Assembly: GCF_037392515.1 (NCBI RefSeq)
Contig: NC_090280.1
Span: forward strand, 18,664,001 to 18,728,000
Length of the DNA stretch: 64,000 nt
Reading direction: 5' to 3'
Source of the DNA: Haliotis asinina
Lineage: Eukaryota; Mollusca; Gastropoda; Lepetellida; Haliotidae
The position numbers and the translations under genes are program-made. The notes beneath the pieces are model-generated. The model was not told where the DNA came from. It saw nothing but the letters and a program-made list of their open reading frames with translations, and ran no database searches. The number at the start of each line of letters is the position of its first letter. Within the stretch, counting starts at the first letter, position 1. Positions 24,606-33,297 of the stretch are shown piece by piece.

Positions 24606-27600
24606 GCCAAGGACCAGAAGAAAGAAGGCGAAATACTTTCCAGCTCAATCCCGGCAGAAGAAATAAATGGTTTAATGCTGTGCCCTAGAGGTGGAACGAG
24701 AGAAGACTTTTTGTTATACAAATCCTCATAAAGCGGATTGAAGACACCGTTATAGGCAGGGTTAGATATGTATTGTGAAGTCAATTTTATGCGACGTTGT
24801 GTAAGAGATGGTTCATTGGCCTCAACGTAAAGACTGTCAATGGGTGAAGTTCTGAAAGACCCAAGACAAAGTCTTAAGCCTTAGAAACTAAATTGATTGT
24901 TTATCTCTTTGCAAATGTTTATAAAGTTTTCAGACAAGGCATTCTTATACGATATTGTATTCGCAGTAATTCGATTTTATTGAAGACTTGTAAGACTGTA
25001 TTTAAGAGTTTAAGAGTTGTAATACCTGCTAGTCATTTTGTTAAGTTTTTCAGAACGCTAATTGTATTTTTCCCATGAATCTATTTTCACAGGCAACTCT
25101 GAGTTTTAATAAGATTTAAATACAGTAACTGCAAGGGTTTCAATGCATTAAACCATTCAACACGTAAAACTTAAGGTGTTTCTACAATAACCTCGACATG
25201 AATTTATCCGCATTGTGCTGACAATAAATTTAGATTTTTCAGGTTGGAAACAGGACAGAATCAGGACATCATGAATTATGCATGGCAGTTTGTAAAAGCT
25301 CTCCCCGTTATTCCGCGCGCTGTGTTTGAAGGTATTGCAGTTCTGCTGATTGTATTGTCCTTTATGCATCAGCGCACAACAAAACATAAGCACAACCCAC
25401 TGTCACATAAATAAGAATACTCATTTCTTGAGCTCCAAACGTGACTTTTGTTGCACAGTCAGATTATGCAACAAAATGTGATGTTCCTGGGTGATTTTGT
25501 TTAGCCGTTTGAATCGGGTGCATGTGTTTGGTGTCGACTTCCTGTTATAACTTGCTCATCAATGAACAAGGCGTTAGGCCTTGTTATGTGTTGAGGCTTT
25601 GTTCAAGGGTGAGAGATACAGTAACAGTATTAATCCGTGTGATTTTGTCAAAGGAGTAAACATGTTTTACCATACAACACCTCTGTTCTAATGCACTAAA
25701 TACACAAGTATCAATAATACTTGCTATGAGATTATGAGAATAACCATTAATTCTATTTTCACATTGGTTTTTCCATTCACTTAATGCAAGTATTATCATT
25801 ATAGTATTGGCTGTTTTCTTCAGAAATCGAGTCCAAGGGATACGACAGGCAGACCTCCCCAGTCATAAGAAAGCAAAATATGAACACGCATTAAAGAGGG
25901 CACAGTTGAAGTCATCAGAGGAAAGTGACGTGATGAGATGGCATCACATATTTTATTGTAAGGCCGAAAATAGAATCCAGAGAGCTGATGACGGCAAAAA
26001 GGCTTGCAGATGCAATTTTTAAGAAAAGTGCAAGTTTAAGGAGCCATTCCGACGGCCAGTCGTGTCCGTGGACCACCGTCAAAATCTGAATTTGCAACGA
26101 TCTTTCATGGGTGAAAGTGAAACAAATTCCGCATTATAGAATACCATTTTCAACAACAGTGCAGTATTGACCATGGAGCACTATCAAGCGAACATCAACT
26201 TTATTTCAGTGTTATGATATGCAAAATTCCTTGTCGCACAAAGTCGAACAAACAGGCCCATCTGTGTTTTTACAGGCACAAGGTGGGTAAGAACCTACTA
26301 GTATTCGGTATTACCACTATTGATCACGAGATAAAAACAAAACATATGAAATATCAACATGTCAAATATTCCACCACTACTAGTACTGGTAACATATTTT
26401 CCATCATCAGTTCTGCTGTTTGTAAGAAGACAAATAAATAAAATTATAAGTGTGCAAGTGCAATATGTTGCACTTGGGCTTACTTCCCTCTTAGAGAAGC
26501 CCGCGGGAGACCAAACCCAGTCATATCTGGAGGATGTGTACTCAAGTGTAACGACGGCTACCGATTGGCTGGTTCATTTGCTGATACGCCGAGGGCTCAT
26601 TGTGCGTACAGAAAGATTATGTGTTTGATAGGCATTTTAGAAATGTATGGTAAGTCACAAGAAAGTACGATTCTTTATGGATAACAACTTTCTTGTATTG
26701 TCGTTTGATGTGTCGTTTCAGTATGGATTGACATACTGTTGTCAAACAAAATCACCTACACTATGTTGTTATCCATAAGGAATGTATGTAGAGGTGTTGG
26801 GTTTTGTAAATCCATCTCTGAATTTGCGTTTGAAGAAGAGTGAGTGAGTGAGTGAGTTAATACTTAACGTCACATCGGCAATATCTCAGCCATATCGTGA
26901 CGAGAACATTCAACAATGAAAAAGAGCATATATAAATCATAAAAACCAGTCAACGAAGGACAGTAAAACAACTAGAATATCACCATTTCAATTAAAACTA
27001 GCATGGAAAGTTAAAACTAATAGCACTATTTAGACAATACAATATAAAAACAGACTATAGATTGCCAACAACAGAAGGTAGATCACCACACTAGGAACCA
27101 TGGGGACTTACAGTACCTTTGCTACCTGCATGGTCCCTAGTTGGATTTACACCATCCCTTCAGCTGCTGGCGATTGTATGAAAAGTTAGCCGAAATTAAA
27201 AGAACTACGATTAAAATCCTGGTAGACTTAAATTTACTGTGAATGTTTGTGGACTTACGTACCCTCTCAGGAGGACAATAATTTTACAATACTTCAACCC
27301 CCTTTGAGGGTACAGCCACAAAACGATTCAAGTTACTAATTCAAACTACCAATCATTAAAATGCATCTATTTACACAACATAATTTTCAAAATTCCACCC
27401 AAAAATCAATTTCTTTTAAAAAAACAATGATTAAATGACAACTAACAGTGCTAAAAAGGTCCTTGATAGTTTTGACATTGAAAACTTTATCCCTTGTGAT
27501 GGAGAATTCAACACAGTCAAGCAGAATATGCTTGACCGTGACTCTCTCATCACAAGGGATACAAAACGGAGGATCCTCACCTTTTAAAAGGTATGCATGA

Positions 27601-30600
27601 GTGTATCTTGTATGGCCAATACGACATCGTCGCAAAATGACTTCTTCAAGTCTGGACTGACAACCCAAGTATGTACACAATCTGTATCATTTAGCATATT
27701 ATCAGAGGTGACAAGGTGATATTGTATATGGTTATCGTTATTCACTGTTCTCAAACACCAAATAAGTCGGAATTCTTTTCTAAACAGCTTGCGCATAGTG
27801 AGAGAAACACCCATGCATCTTCACTCCACCGAACACTGTAGTAAGAGCATCAGCATCCTACCCCTAACAGAGTGACCCCGGTCCACTGAACAGTGGTCTG
27901 TCCCACTCTTATTTCACACCCCAATTACCTCATTAATTATGTCTTCGGGTCAAACTGTAATTAGCCTTTGGGATTTATTAAGTGTGAATCTGAGGCCTTG
28001 CGAACTGTTTTACCATCACCCACCAGTTATCTCCCCTTGTGGATCTTTACAAATTGTAAATTTCTTGTAAACACTATCTTTCCAAAATTGTAGATGTATT
28101 GTAAACATCATCTTATCATCTTTACAAACGATTTACAAGCCTGTAAATGTGAACGTTTTTCCAGTGCGATATTTCGCTGCAAGGTAAGCATGGTGTCCAG
28201 TTATTTCCTGACATTATCGAAGTATTTATGTTAGTTTTTGCTGATGATGTAATTCTAGTATCTTCCTCAAGTATTGAGTTACAAAACTAGTTAAACATAC
28301 TAGAAAGATATTCTTCAGAATGGTCACTATCAGTACAGTACATCAAAGACTAATATTGTTGTATTTAGAAAAGGTGGCCCCCTCTCTTCGAAGGAAAAGT
28401 GATGTTTTAATTCCAAACATATTAATGTCGTAAATCATTACATATACCTTGGTGTAAAACTTTTCTTTACTATGAATGGGACACATTGTGCCGCAGATTT
28501 AGCTCTCAGAGCTACGAAAGCACTGTTATACCTCATCTATAACAACGTTGGTTTCCTTACCCACAACGCGTTCTTCAAATTATTTGATGTACAAATTCAG
28601 TCTATTCTTTTGTACGGCTCTGAAATATGGGGCGTCCAACCTTTCCAAGCGCTCGAAAAGATACACTTACTGGCTTGCAAGAAATTTTTAGGCGTCACAC
28701 AATTTACCCCTAACAACATGGTATAAGGAGAATGTGGGAGATTTCCAGTTTTCATTAATGCTCAAGTTAGATGCTTAAAATACTGGCTAAAGATAGTACA
28801 AATGTATGATCATCGTCTCCCGAAAATTTCCTACAATATGCTTCTACATTTAGATGATAACAACAAAGAAACTTGGGCGTCCCATGTAAGGCACCTTCTT
28901 TGTTCCAGAAGTTTTGGTATTGTCTGGTTAAACCAATCCGTAGGTAATGTGCGTGTTTTCCTGAATCAGTTTAGAGATCGCTGTATATGTATTTTTCAAC
29001 AAGAATGGCACTCGAGGTTAGAAGAAAGGTCTCGTTTTGATTGTTACAGACAGTTTAAATCCCTTTTAGAACCAGAAAGATACTTATCCCTTGTGACTCC
29101 AAAGAATCTGAGACTGCTACTTGTAAAGTTTAGTTTGGGGCTATTAGATCTAAAAGTAAAAGAAGGAAGAAGACTATTCATTGACAGAAATTATAGATTA
29201 TGTCCATTTTGTTAAAATCATTGAAGACGAATTCCATTTTCTTGTTGAATGCCCAGTCTATGACAAAATCTGTTCTGATGATCTCTGCAATTTTATCACA
29301 AACAGAAGTAATAACTCAGCATTTTACAAAATTGTTTCCTCATATGATGTCTCCATTTTGAAATGATTATCACTGTAAATTAAAACATGCTATTGTGTTA
29401 AGAAAACAATTGTTATCTTCCTGAATGTAAACTTTCTTTGTAACCGCTGTACATTGTATATGGGCCGGTGGCATCACATACTAATAAACAATTTACTTTG
29501 ACTTTTGACACATACACAATAGCACTAATTTCCTACACGAGGAATCCAGTCTATGTACAAGGCGACGTCTAAACAGGTCTGGCTGTTCACATACACAATA
29601 AGAATTTTCATCTCTGAAGACTGTTTTAGCACTCATTTAGTTACCTCTTCAGTATTACAAGCCAAGATATAACAGACCCAGAGCAAAGACGCACGTTGCC
29701 AAATGCCACGGATATAGGAAATAATCATAGTTCTAAGGAGGAATTGATGTTTGTACGAACCAAGCCAGAACTCTCGGGTGAGGTTTCCAAATCCGTCCAT
29801 GTATTCAAACCAGGTTCGATCAAAATCTTCTGACCCGTCCAGTCGCCTTTGAAACACCTGTACATTGAAATTCAACGTCACATAGTGCAAATATTGAGAT
29901 TATGACACATTGACATTTACCATTAAACGTTGAAGGAAGAATTGTTAAACTGCAGATATTGTCTGGACCTTACCAGCCATCCTCCGCCATGTTGAGTCAT
30001 GTCACAGTAGGCCAGAAATGAGCCCTTCCCATCTGTCGGCTTGATTCGGTAAACTCCGTCCTCAGCTTCGGGAAACTCGTCCAGGATGCTCCTACAATCT
30101 GTTCAATGTGAAATGTATTTGGGGATATCCGGTAATGTCTCATTTATATCATGTTACTTTCAGTTTCAACATATATCCACCGCCTTGAATAGTGAATGCT
30201 GCCTTCGAATGCTGCCTTAATTTACATATTGACAATGACATAGACGTTAAATCCTCAAACCATTTATTACTTTAAAGATACGTTTCCCATAATCGATTTG
30301 TCATCACTGGTATCAAATACACATTTGACTGAAACGACAGGTATTGCGACAGCAGGAGCCGATATTCTCAGAAAAGTTAATTCAGTGTTGGTAGACATTT
30401 AGATGAAAAACATAAGTACAAACACGGTTTACCCAAATGAGTCGTGGATATTACAGAATATCCAATGCGTGCAATCACACAGAAACACGGTGCACGGTAC
30501 GTTGTAAGAATTCGAGAAACCTGTATGTCATTTTACTGGGACATTGCAACCTTCATCATACAACTTAAGAGTGAGAGTCATATAACGCTTCTTAAATTTA

Positions 30601-31030
30601 TACTCAAAGAGCACGTGCGGCAACACCTAGAACACGAATTGGAAATGTATTTTAAGTTCCCGAAACAAGAGAGAGTGGGTAAAATTGCTCTTTTCTACAA
30701 CTTATTGTGCAGCACACAAAGATAATGACATGTTGGAGATGAGTATTTGGAACAGCCTCAACCAGTGGTTGAAAAGCATCGGCTTCGAGTTGTCAGAAGA
30801 CAAAACTGACAGGGCTTCAAAGTCAACAGTGCCGCAGCTTTCTATCCCACTCAGTACTCACCACTGCGCATGTCCTTGTTCCCACAGGTTTCATCCCTGG
30901 AAGCCAGGAAGCTATCCATGGATGTCTTGAAAGTGTCGTAGTTGTCCAGAACTTGACAGTAATCAACGGATATGTTAGCATATCCACAAGCAGCGAGCAG
31001 CACCACACACAGACAGAGACGGAACACCAT
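16045..31030 (-). CDS. FREP-B: secreted fibrinogen-related protein (5 exons, 256 aa)
   Basis: Exons are 30862-31030 (leader), 29974-30098, 29761-29857, 17533-17697 and 16045-16259. The lengths are the same as in FREP-A (169, 125, 97, 165, 215) and the phases agree, giving 256 aa with no stop. The leader is [18 protein letters not shown] plus the DYC...ETC module. The FReD has [58 protein letters not shown] and SMKVRP. Intron 3 is 12,063 bp and filled with LINEs (17698-29760). The 5' three exons are close to FREP-A and the 3' two exons close to FREP-C, so the gene appears chimeric. It is probably a lectin-like immune protein. The long intron makes correct splicing uncertain. Confidence 0.78.
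16161..16210 (-). other. Hypervariable patch in the FREP-B calcium/ligand loop
   Basis: Against FREP-C (35328-35377) I count 14 differences in these 50 bp and one in the preceding 119 bp of exon. The patch encodes the loop around [18 protein letters not shown], next to the FReD binding site known in other family members. Five replacements and about five silent changes are present. Confidence 0.7.
16390..16513. mobile_element. Hairpin MITE, 124 bp
   Basis: Two 52-base arms (16390-16441 and 16462-16513) are inverted copies with three mismatches and a 20-base loop. The arms include GGATAACGACTTCTTTATTG and GCGTGATTGCG. A related element is at 26673-26780. I see no clear target duplication. The paralogous site near 35545 lacks it. 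Confidence 0.75.
17876..17984 (-). CDS. Candidate alternative first exon inside FREP-B
   Basis: An ATG at 17984 opens [19 protein letters not shown], signal-peptide-like, then about 17 more codons up to a strong donor (CAAA then GTGAGTT). The exon is 109 bp and ends in phase 1, the phase that the FReD exon at 17533-17697 accepts. A transcript from here would make a secreted half-FReD starting at the NEKIHRL segment. The copy in FREP-C (about 41760-41860) has lost the ATG. This is inference from ORF, donor and phase only. Confidence 0.35.
18070..19364 (-). mobile_element. I-clade (nimbus-like) LINE, 3' part, interrupted
   Basis: Minus-strand reading gives an RNase H region ([15 protein letters not shown], then [16 protein letters not shown]) and a C-terminal segment with [16 protein letters not shown] and [10 protein letters not shown]. 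RNase H after the reverse transcriptase is typical of the I group. The 3' end at the left finishes in ACTCACTCACTC-type repeats after ATATGGCTGCAATATTGCC. The copy continues at 24618-24880 beyond the nested LINE. Confidence 0.8.
19349..19364. repeat. Target-site duplication, left copy
   Basis: AACTGCCAAGGACCAG is repeated at 24602-24617 after the poly-A tail. It marks the insertion of the L1/Tx1-type LINE into the I-clade LINE. Confidence 0.9.
19377..19892 (+). CDS. LINE ORF1 protein, RRM part (171 aa, N-terminus missing)
   Basis: The protein has [17 protein letters not shown] near residues 15-31, [27 protein letters not shown] and [13 protein letters not shown]. This is the pattern of the RNA-binding RRM and C-terminal domains of L1-type ORF1 proteins, which coat the element RNA. 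A full ORF1p would have a coiled coil before this part. The insertion boundary at 19365 explains its absence, so the ATG used here is probably internal. Confidence 0.75.
   Translation: MSAMKTEYDKKFLTLEVYSRKNNLLIYGIPDEKDPETAAKEIFSLLGIQHAKEMMFDNVHRLPRKSTDPQNFRASMPKPIVVKFVRAIDRQNVYSAAGKNWGILKEKKVTIRTDLPVSLKKHRGRLANKAFELRKTHKVQTRILEKGIDISLQVRKNPQDNWRTIGLYETF
20652..24434 (+). CDS. LINE ORF2: endonuclease-reverse transcriptase (1260 aa)
   Basis: The APE-like endonuclease covers about residues 1-240: SANCRGL, LYGPN, VVGDWNLV-like [17 protein letters not shown] and SDHSTI. The motif that is usually QET reads LQDIHID, an Asp in place of the catalytic Glu. The reverse transcriptase covers about 470-780: [48 protein letters not shown] and QYADDTELF with YADD at 718-721. 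A C-terminal Cys/His segment reads [18 protein letters not shown]. This is the L1/Tx1 arrangement, used for target-primed reverse transcription. The frame is fully open from ATG to stop. Confidence 0.9.
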   Translation: MTTMDNVKKIKVISANCRGLADKFKRKELMNIHRKKLHSIICLQDIHIDASTCNIMRNEWGLQSIIAPFKSNSRGVAILFNNDVDLKIHKTLIDENGNYIIADVTIEDKRLTLTNLYGPNIDDSNFYTNLFKNILNLENDSLIIVGDWNLVIDPTIDLENYKHVNNPKSRNTVLEFIESYNLVDVWRNMNDKCRKYTWWKKNPRQQARLDFFIVSEDIFDITLDSDILPGYKSDHSTITLTFSNTLGQERGHGYWKFNTSLLLNPEYGNLVRSILNDTVQEYATEKLDDLNNTENIILTISNSLFLETLLMKIRGKTISFSSYLKKTKAKNTEQLELKIKQVEDTIRKNFQNIDEELLSELSKYKKEMEEIKNEEMKGIQIRNRLLWYEEGEKPSKYFCHLENRTFTQRSINKLVTNDNSEITDSKSILNELKLFYKNLYASHKQYEDENCLKDINTPILNQTQRDYLEREISLDEISNTVHRMKNNKSPGINGFPIDFFKFFWKELKTWIYRFISDVLAKNEMSVNWKRGVITCIPKTNKDRTLLKNWRPITLLNAIYKIISSCIAHRLKTTLDELIHSNQSGFIPGRTISENTRLLYDIMFETKKQNIPGLLILIDFEKAFDSVSKDFINLVLHKFKFGPKLIGWINTLTYETTSCVIQHGNLSEFFSNERGCRQGDPLSPYLFLFVAEILGCMIRHNENIKGIVIYDNEYKLNQYADDTELFLNGTEESLYSAIDTVNTFYKMSGLKINVDKSKAIWIGSKAKSTDMICHDLKVEWVVGEFDVLGIKFTPDLEDLWVINTRKRLEEINRLLASWRKRNLTLIGKITVIKTLAISKLVHIFNSLPNPPADFITSIEKMLFKFVWNDKNDKIKRNIIKNNYKEGGLRMIDIKTFIDALKLSTLRRYFGKGDKENPCNIPFKDIFNLGANSEAYIKIENPFWQDALKAWQLFHQKHYIDPNNINEILSQPLWFNHNFKNSLNYIKNWADKGVINIRDICDENGLLSLESLKEVYDIQGTFLDYRYLLHTFPDSWKNTLNQCHSIPVWDLNINHCQTCLIKTSKGCRTFYDKLISNDIYQNVCKKWQRFFPKTDFDWEKIFTGYRKDLQDTKLIDFQYRFLQGAIYTKRELLKMKKVDSSTCCFCKDINETVCHVYWECQVTQTFWRKLQIWLNNSFPHPFHFTKHMVWFGTLNRNTLLNHITLAAKRHIYICSIKNIHPDMTSFTKTLKEIFFVEKHICQKTNKRDHFSHKWGPLFPVLG
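24618..24880 (-). mobile_element. I-clade LINE, continuation beyond the nested insertion
   Basis: The sequence matches the copy at 47404-47705, including CTTTTTGTTATACAAATCC and CAACGTAAAGACTGTC. On the minus strand it encodes the reverse transcriptase thumb ([15 protein letters not shown] region). It is 5'-truncated near 24880. Confidence 0.75.
24881..26494. other. Unassigned part of FREP-B intron 3
   Basis: No known element is recognised. A 47-codon plus-strand ORF at 25271-25414 follows a TTTTTCAG (AG at 25241-25242) and has a hydrophobic stretch ([16 protein letters not shown]). A second plus-strand open stretch begins after TTCTTCAG near 25824. Neither can be tied to a gene. Confidence 0.35.
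26495..26649 (+). pseudogene. Sushi-like exon relic on the plus strand
   Basis: Between a CTCTTAG acceptor and a GTAAGT donor one frame reads [17 protein letters not shown] then AHCAY, like the second half of a sushi/CCP domain. It is the only sign of a plus-strand domain exon in this region and has no partners, so I treat it as a relic. Confidence 0.3.
26673..26780. mobile_element. Hairpin MITE, 108 bp
   Basis: Ends CTTTATGGATAACAAC and, in reverse, CCTTATGGATAACAAC match each other and the arms of the MITE at 16390-16513. The interior is more diverged. Confidence 0.6.
26838..27830 (-). mobile_element. I-clade LINE 3' fragment
   Basis: The left edge carries GAGTGAGTGAGTGAGTT and the shared tail (CGGCAATATCTCAGCCATAT). 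Minus-strand reading gives [38 protein letters not shown] and a 3' UTR. The RNase H region is missing. Confidence 0.75.
27831..28179. other. Short spacer between LINE fragments
   Basis: TGTAAA- and TTTACA-rich short repeats lie at 28035-28160. No other feature is seen. Confidence 0.4.
28180..29512 (+). mobile_element. CR1/L2-like LINE fragment, 3' half, decayed
   Basis: It starts at the reverse transcriptase active site ([11 protein letters not shown]) and runs through [30 protein letters not shown] and [16 protein letters not shown] to a Cys-rich end. It is homologous to the longer element at 35567-40644. Several stops and frame changes are present (for example after NNMV and after LCPFC). 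The 3' end has TTGTATATGGGCC and TTGAC repeats. Confidence 0.8.
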
Positions 31031-31099
31031 GCTGTTTTGACAGAGTCTTTTCTTCGTGGACTGAATGTCATCCGAGTGAACGTGTGCTTGAGTGTGGAG

Positions 31100-31114
31100 T
31101 ACTATATATTTATA
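31100..31114 (-). promoter_or_regulatory. TATA box of FREP-B
   Basis: The TATAAATATATAGTA motif is identical to that of FREP-A, about 70 bp upstream of the ATG at 31030. The conserved 19-mer block is at 31311-31329. Confidence 0.65.
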
Positions 31115-31329
31115 GGCATGCTTCACAGTTAATAGAAATACTCTGCACTTATAACAGGAATATGACTCATGCGATGGTAACTCTGGTGGTGTTTATATGC
31201 TACATTACACGCCGATAGGTACTTGTACATTCAACTGCCAAACAGAACCAAGTCAAGTGGACCTGCCCTGTAACTGAATTAGGTCATCATCCCGGTCCCC
31301 TCTGGTATCCTTCTCCTCGTGGTGAACAC

Positions 31330-32010
31330 ACTTGTCTTCCACTTATCTAACTCCAAATGTCTGACATTTGAGTAATACTTGTATAAGCATTGTCTACGGT
31401 TTGACAAAATGATTAAAGGTTGGGTGTCCTACTTTAAATTTCATCAGTTAAGAAATATTTGAACGTTTGAATCTTATACATACTATATCTACACGTGTAC
31501 ATGTTTTTTCCAAGGACACTTCTGAACCCAGAGTATTGGTCTTATTGATGGTTTGCATACATTTCTCTGCTTGTGAGTGTTATTGTTATTTTGTCAGTAT
31601 AGATGAATCTGCAAGTGGAGTGTTTGTCTTGTACATGTTACAGAGTTAGAGTGTTTAAGTCATGTCAACACTGAAGCCAAAATCTCATCGTGTTCACTTT
31701 CGTAAACAGTAACTAGAACCAGCTTCTCAAAATGTTCACCGCTCCGTCTGTCCACAGAAATGATGACAACTGATGTAGATTCCAGTGTATATTACCTTGC
31801 CTATCCCCATGGTGTGTGACGTCGAGAATGCACACCAGGAGAAAAGCCTAGGTTCAGAATTTGCCAACTTTTGTCATCAATAGAGCACAACTAGACGGTT
31901 CTCCTTTCCTTTCAGTTTTGAAGTGTACATACTGATACACATATGAAACCTGCTGGATGCGTATGGTTATATATGTATGGAGAAGTATGTGGTTTCACAC
32001 GAATTCAATG
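31330..32010. other. Intergenic region right of FREP-B promoter
   Basis: This is the paralogue of 13120-13805. It is noncoding as far as I can see, with no repeat apart from the duplication itself. Confidence 0.5.
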
Positions 32011-32012
32011 TA

Positions 32013-33295
32013 CGAGGGTTGGCTGAAAAGTTCTAAGCCTCACCGTGAAAAAAAGTTACAAAGTCCACGTTTGTAATTTATTTTTCTACATAGTCCCCTT
32101 CCAAGTTCACACACTTTTGCCAGCGATGCTGCAAGGCCCGTCAGGAAGAAATCTTCAGCTACCCTAAAACAATCAGTCACAGCGGAAATGACGTCATCAT
32201 TACTTGCAAAATGGCGACCGGCGAGTTCCTTTTTCATTTTGGGGAACAGGTGGAAGTCAGAAGGAGCCAAATCAGGTGAATAAGGAGGATGGTCAATGAG
32301 TTCAAAGCCACAATCGCGGATTGTTGACATGGCCACCATCGATTTGTGAACAAGCGCATTGTCTTGGTGGAAGAGGACACCTTTAGCGATCATCCCTCGT
32401 CGTTTGGCTTTGATTGCTTCTCGCAACTGGTTCAGTTGATCGGCATAGTATCTGCCGTTGATAGTTTGACCTTTTTCAAGATAATCAATGAGCAGAATAC
32501 CCCTGGAATCCCAAAAGACTGATGCCATCACCTTTCCAGCTGAAGGAACAGACTTGGCTTTCTTCGGAGCTAGTGAATCAGGATGCTTCCACTGTTTTGA
32601 CTGTAGTTTTGTTTCTGGTTGAAAGTGATGTATCCAGGTCTCATCCATGGTTACAAATCGTGCCACAAAATCATCGGGATCTGCTTCAAAACGACGCAAA
32701 TTGTCAAGGGACGTCTGGAACCTGACACGTTTCTGTTTTGCTGTCAAGAGCTTTGGCACCCATCTTGCAGAAACTTTAGTCATTCCTAATTCGTTGATGA
32801 TAATATGCTCAACCCTCTCATGAGAGATGCCCACTACACTAGCAATATGTCGAGTAGTCAATCGTCGATCATCCATCAACATATCGAGCACTCGCGTGAT
32901 GTTTTCTGGAGTGGTTGCTGTTGAAGGCCTTCCTGAGCGTGGGTCATCATGAAGGCTTTGACTGCCACGTTTAAATTCTGCAGCCCACTTCTTTACTGTG
33001 GAAAATGAAGGAGCATCATCCCCTAGAGTGGGGACCATGTCAGCATGTATCTGTGTTGGGGACATCCCTTTCTTTGACAAGTACTTGATGACTGCCCTGT
33101 ATTCAGTTTTGTCCATTTCTGATGATTTCAGAGGGTAGGTTTACCAAGGGAGCTGTAGTTGAGATAAAACTATTAGTACGTTTGTAGTTCTTGTGTCTAT
33201 GATTCACTAAATGATTGTCCTCATTGGTGGCAAACACCTGTCTCTACCTGGTGGGGAAAAACCACTCAGGCTGAGAACTTTTCAGTCAACCATCG
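32013..33295 (-). mobile_element. mariner transposon, nearly intact
   Basis: Inverted repeats start CGAGGGTTGGCTGAAAAGTT on the left and, in reverse, CGATGGTTGACTGAAAAGTT on the right. TA lies on each side (32011-32012, 33296-33297). The 1283-bp length is normal for the family. The paralogous block 1 has the uninterrupted TA at 13806-13807, so the insertion came after the segmental duplication. Confidence 0.93.
32040..33116 (-). CDS. mariner transposase (358 aa, altered C-terminus)
   Basis: The DNA-binding region (about 1-110) contains SGRPST and two helix-turn-helix-like parts. The catalytic triad is D158 in MDETWIHHF, D252 in HQDNALVH and D287 in YSPDLAPSDFHLF, 34 residues apart (DD34D). 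WVPKLLT at 119-125 corresponds to the WVPHEL linker motif. After FFLTGL near residue 329 the family sequence (HRWQKCV...GDYVEK) continues in the +1 frame, so an indel has replaced the last 30 or so residues. The catalytic core is complete, but the changed tail may weaken activity. Confidence 0.92.
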   Translation of the reverse strand: MDKTEYRAVIKYLSKKGMSPTQIHADMVPTLGDDAPSFSTVKKWAAEFKRGSQSLHDDPRSGRPSTATTPENITRVLDMLMDDRRLTTRHIASVVGISHERVEHIIINELGMTKVSARWVPKLLTAKQKRVRFQTSLDNLRRFEADPDDFVARFVTMDETWIHHFQPETKLQSKQWKHPDSLAPKKAKSVPSAGKVMASVFWDSRGILLIDYLEKGQTINGRYYADQLNQLREAIKAKRRGMIAKGVLFHQDNALVHKSMVAMSTIRDCGFELIDHPPYSPDLAPSDFHLFPKMKKELAGRHFASNDDVISAVTDCFRVAEDFFLTGLAASLAKVCELGRGLCRKINYKRGLCNFFSR

Positions 33296-33297
33296 TA

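Noticed and set aside
31031-31126. N-terminal extension of the FREP-B leader ORF
   Set aside because: The extension runs through the TATA box and 5' UTR. The internal ATG at 31030 gives the signal peptide and is shared by all leader genes.
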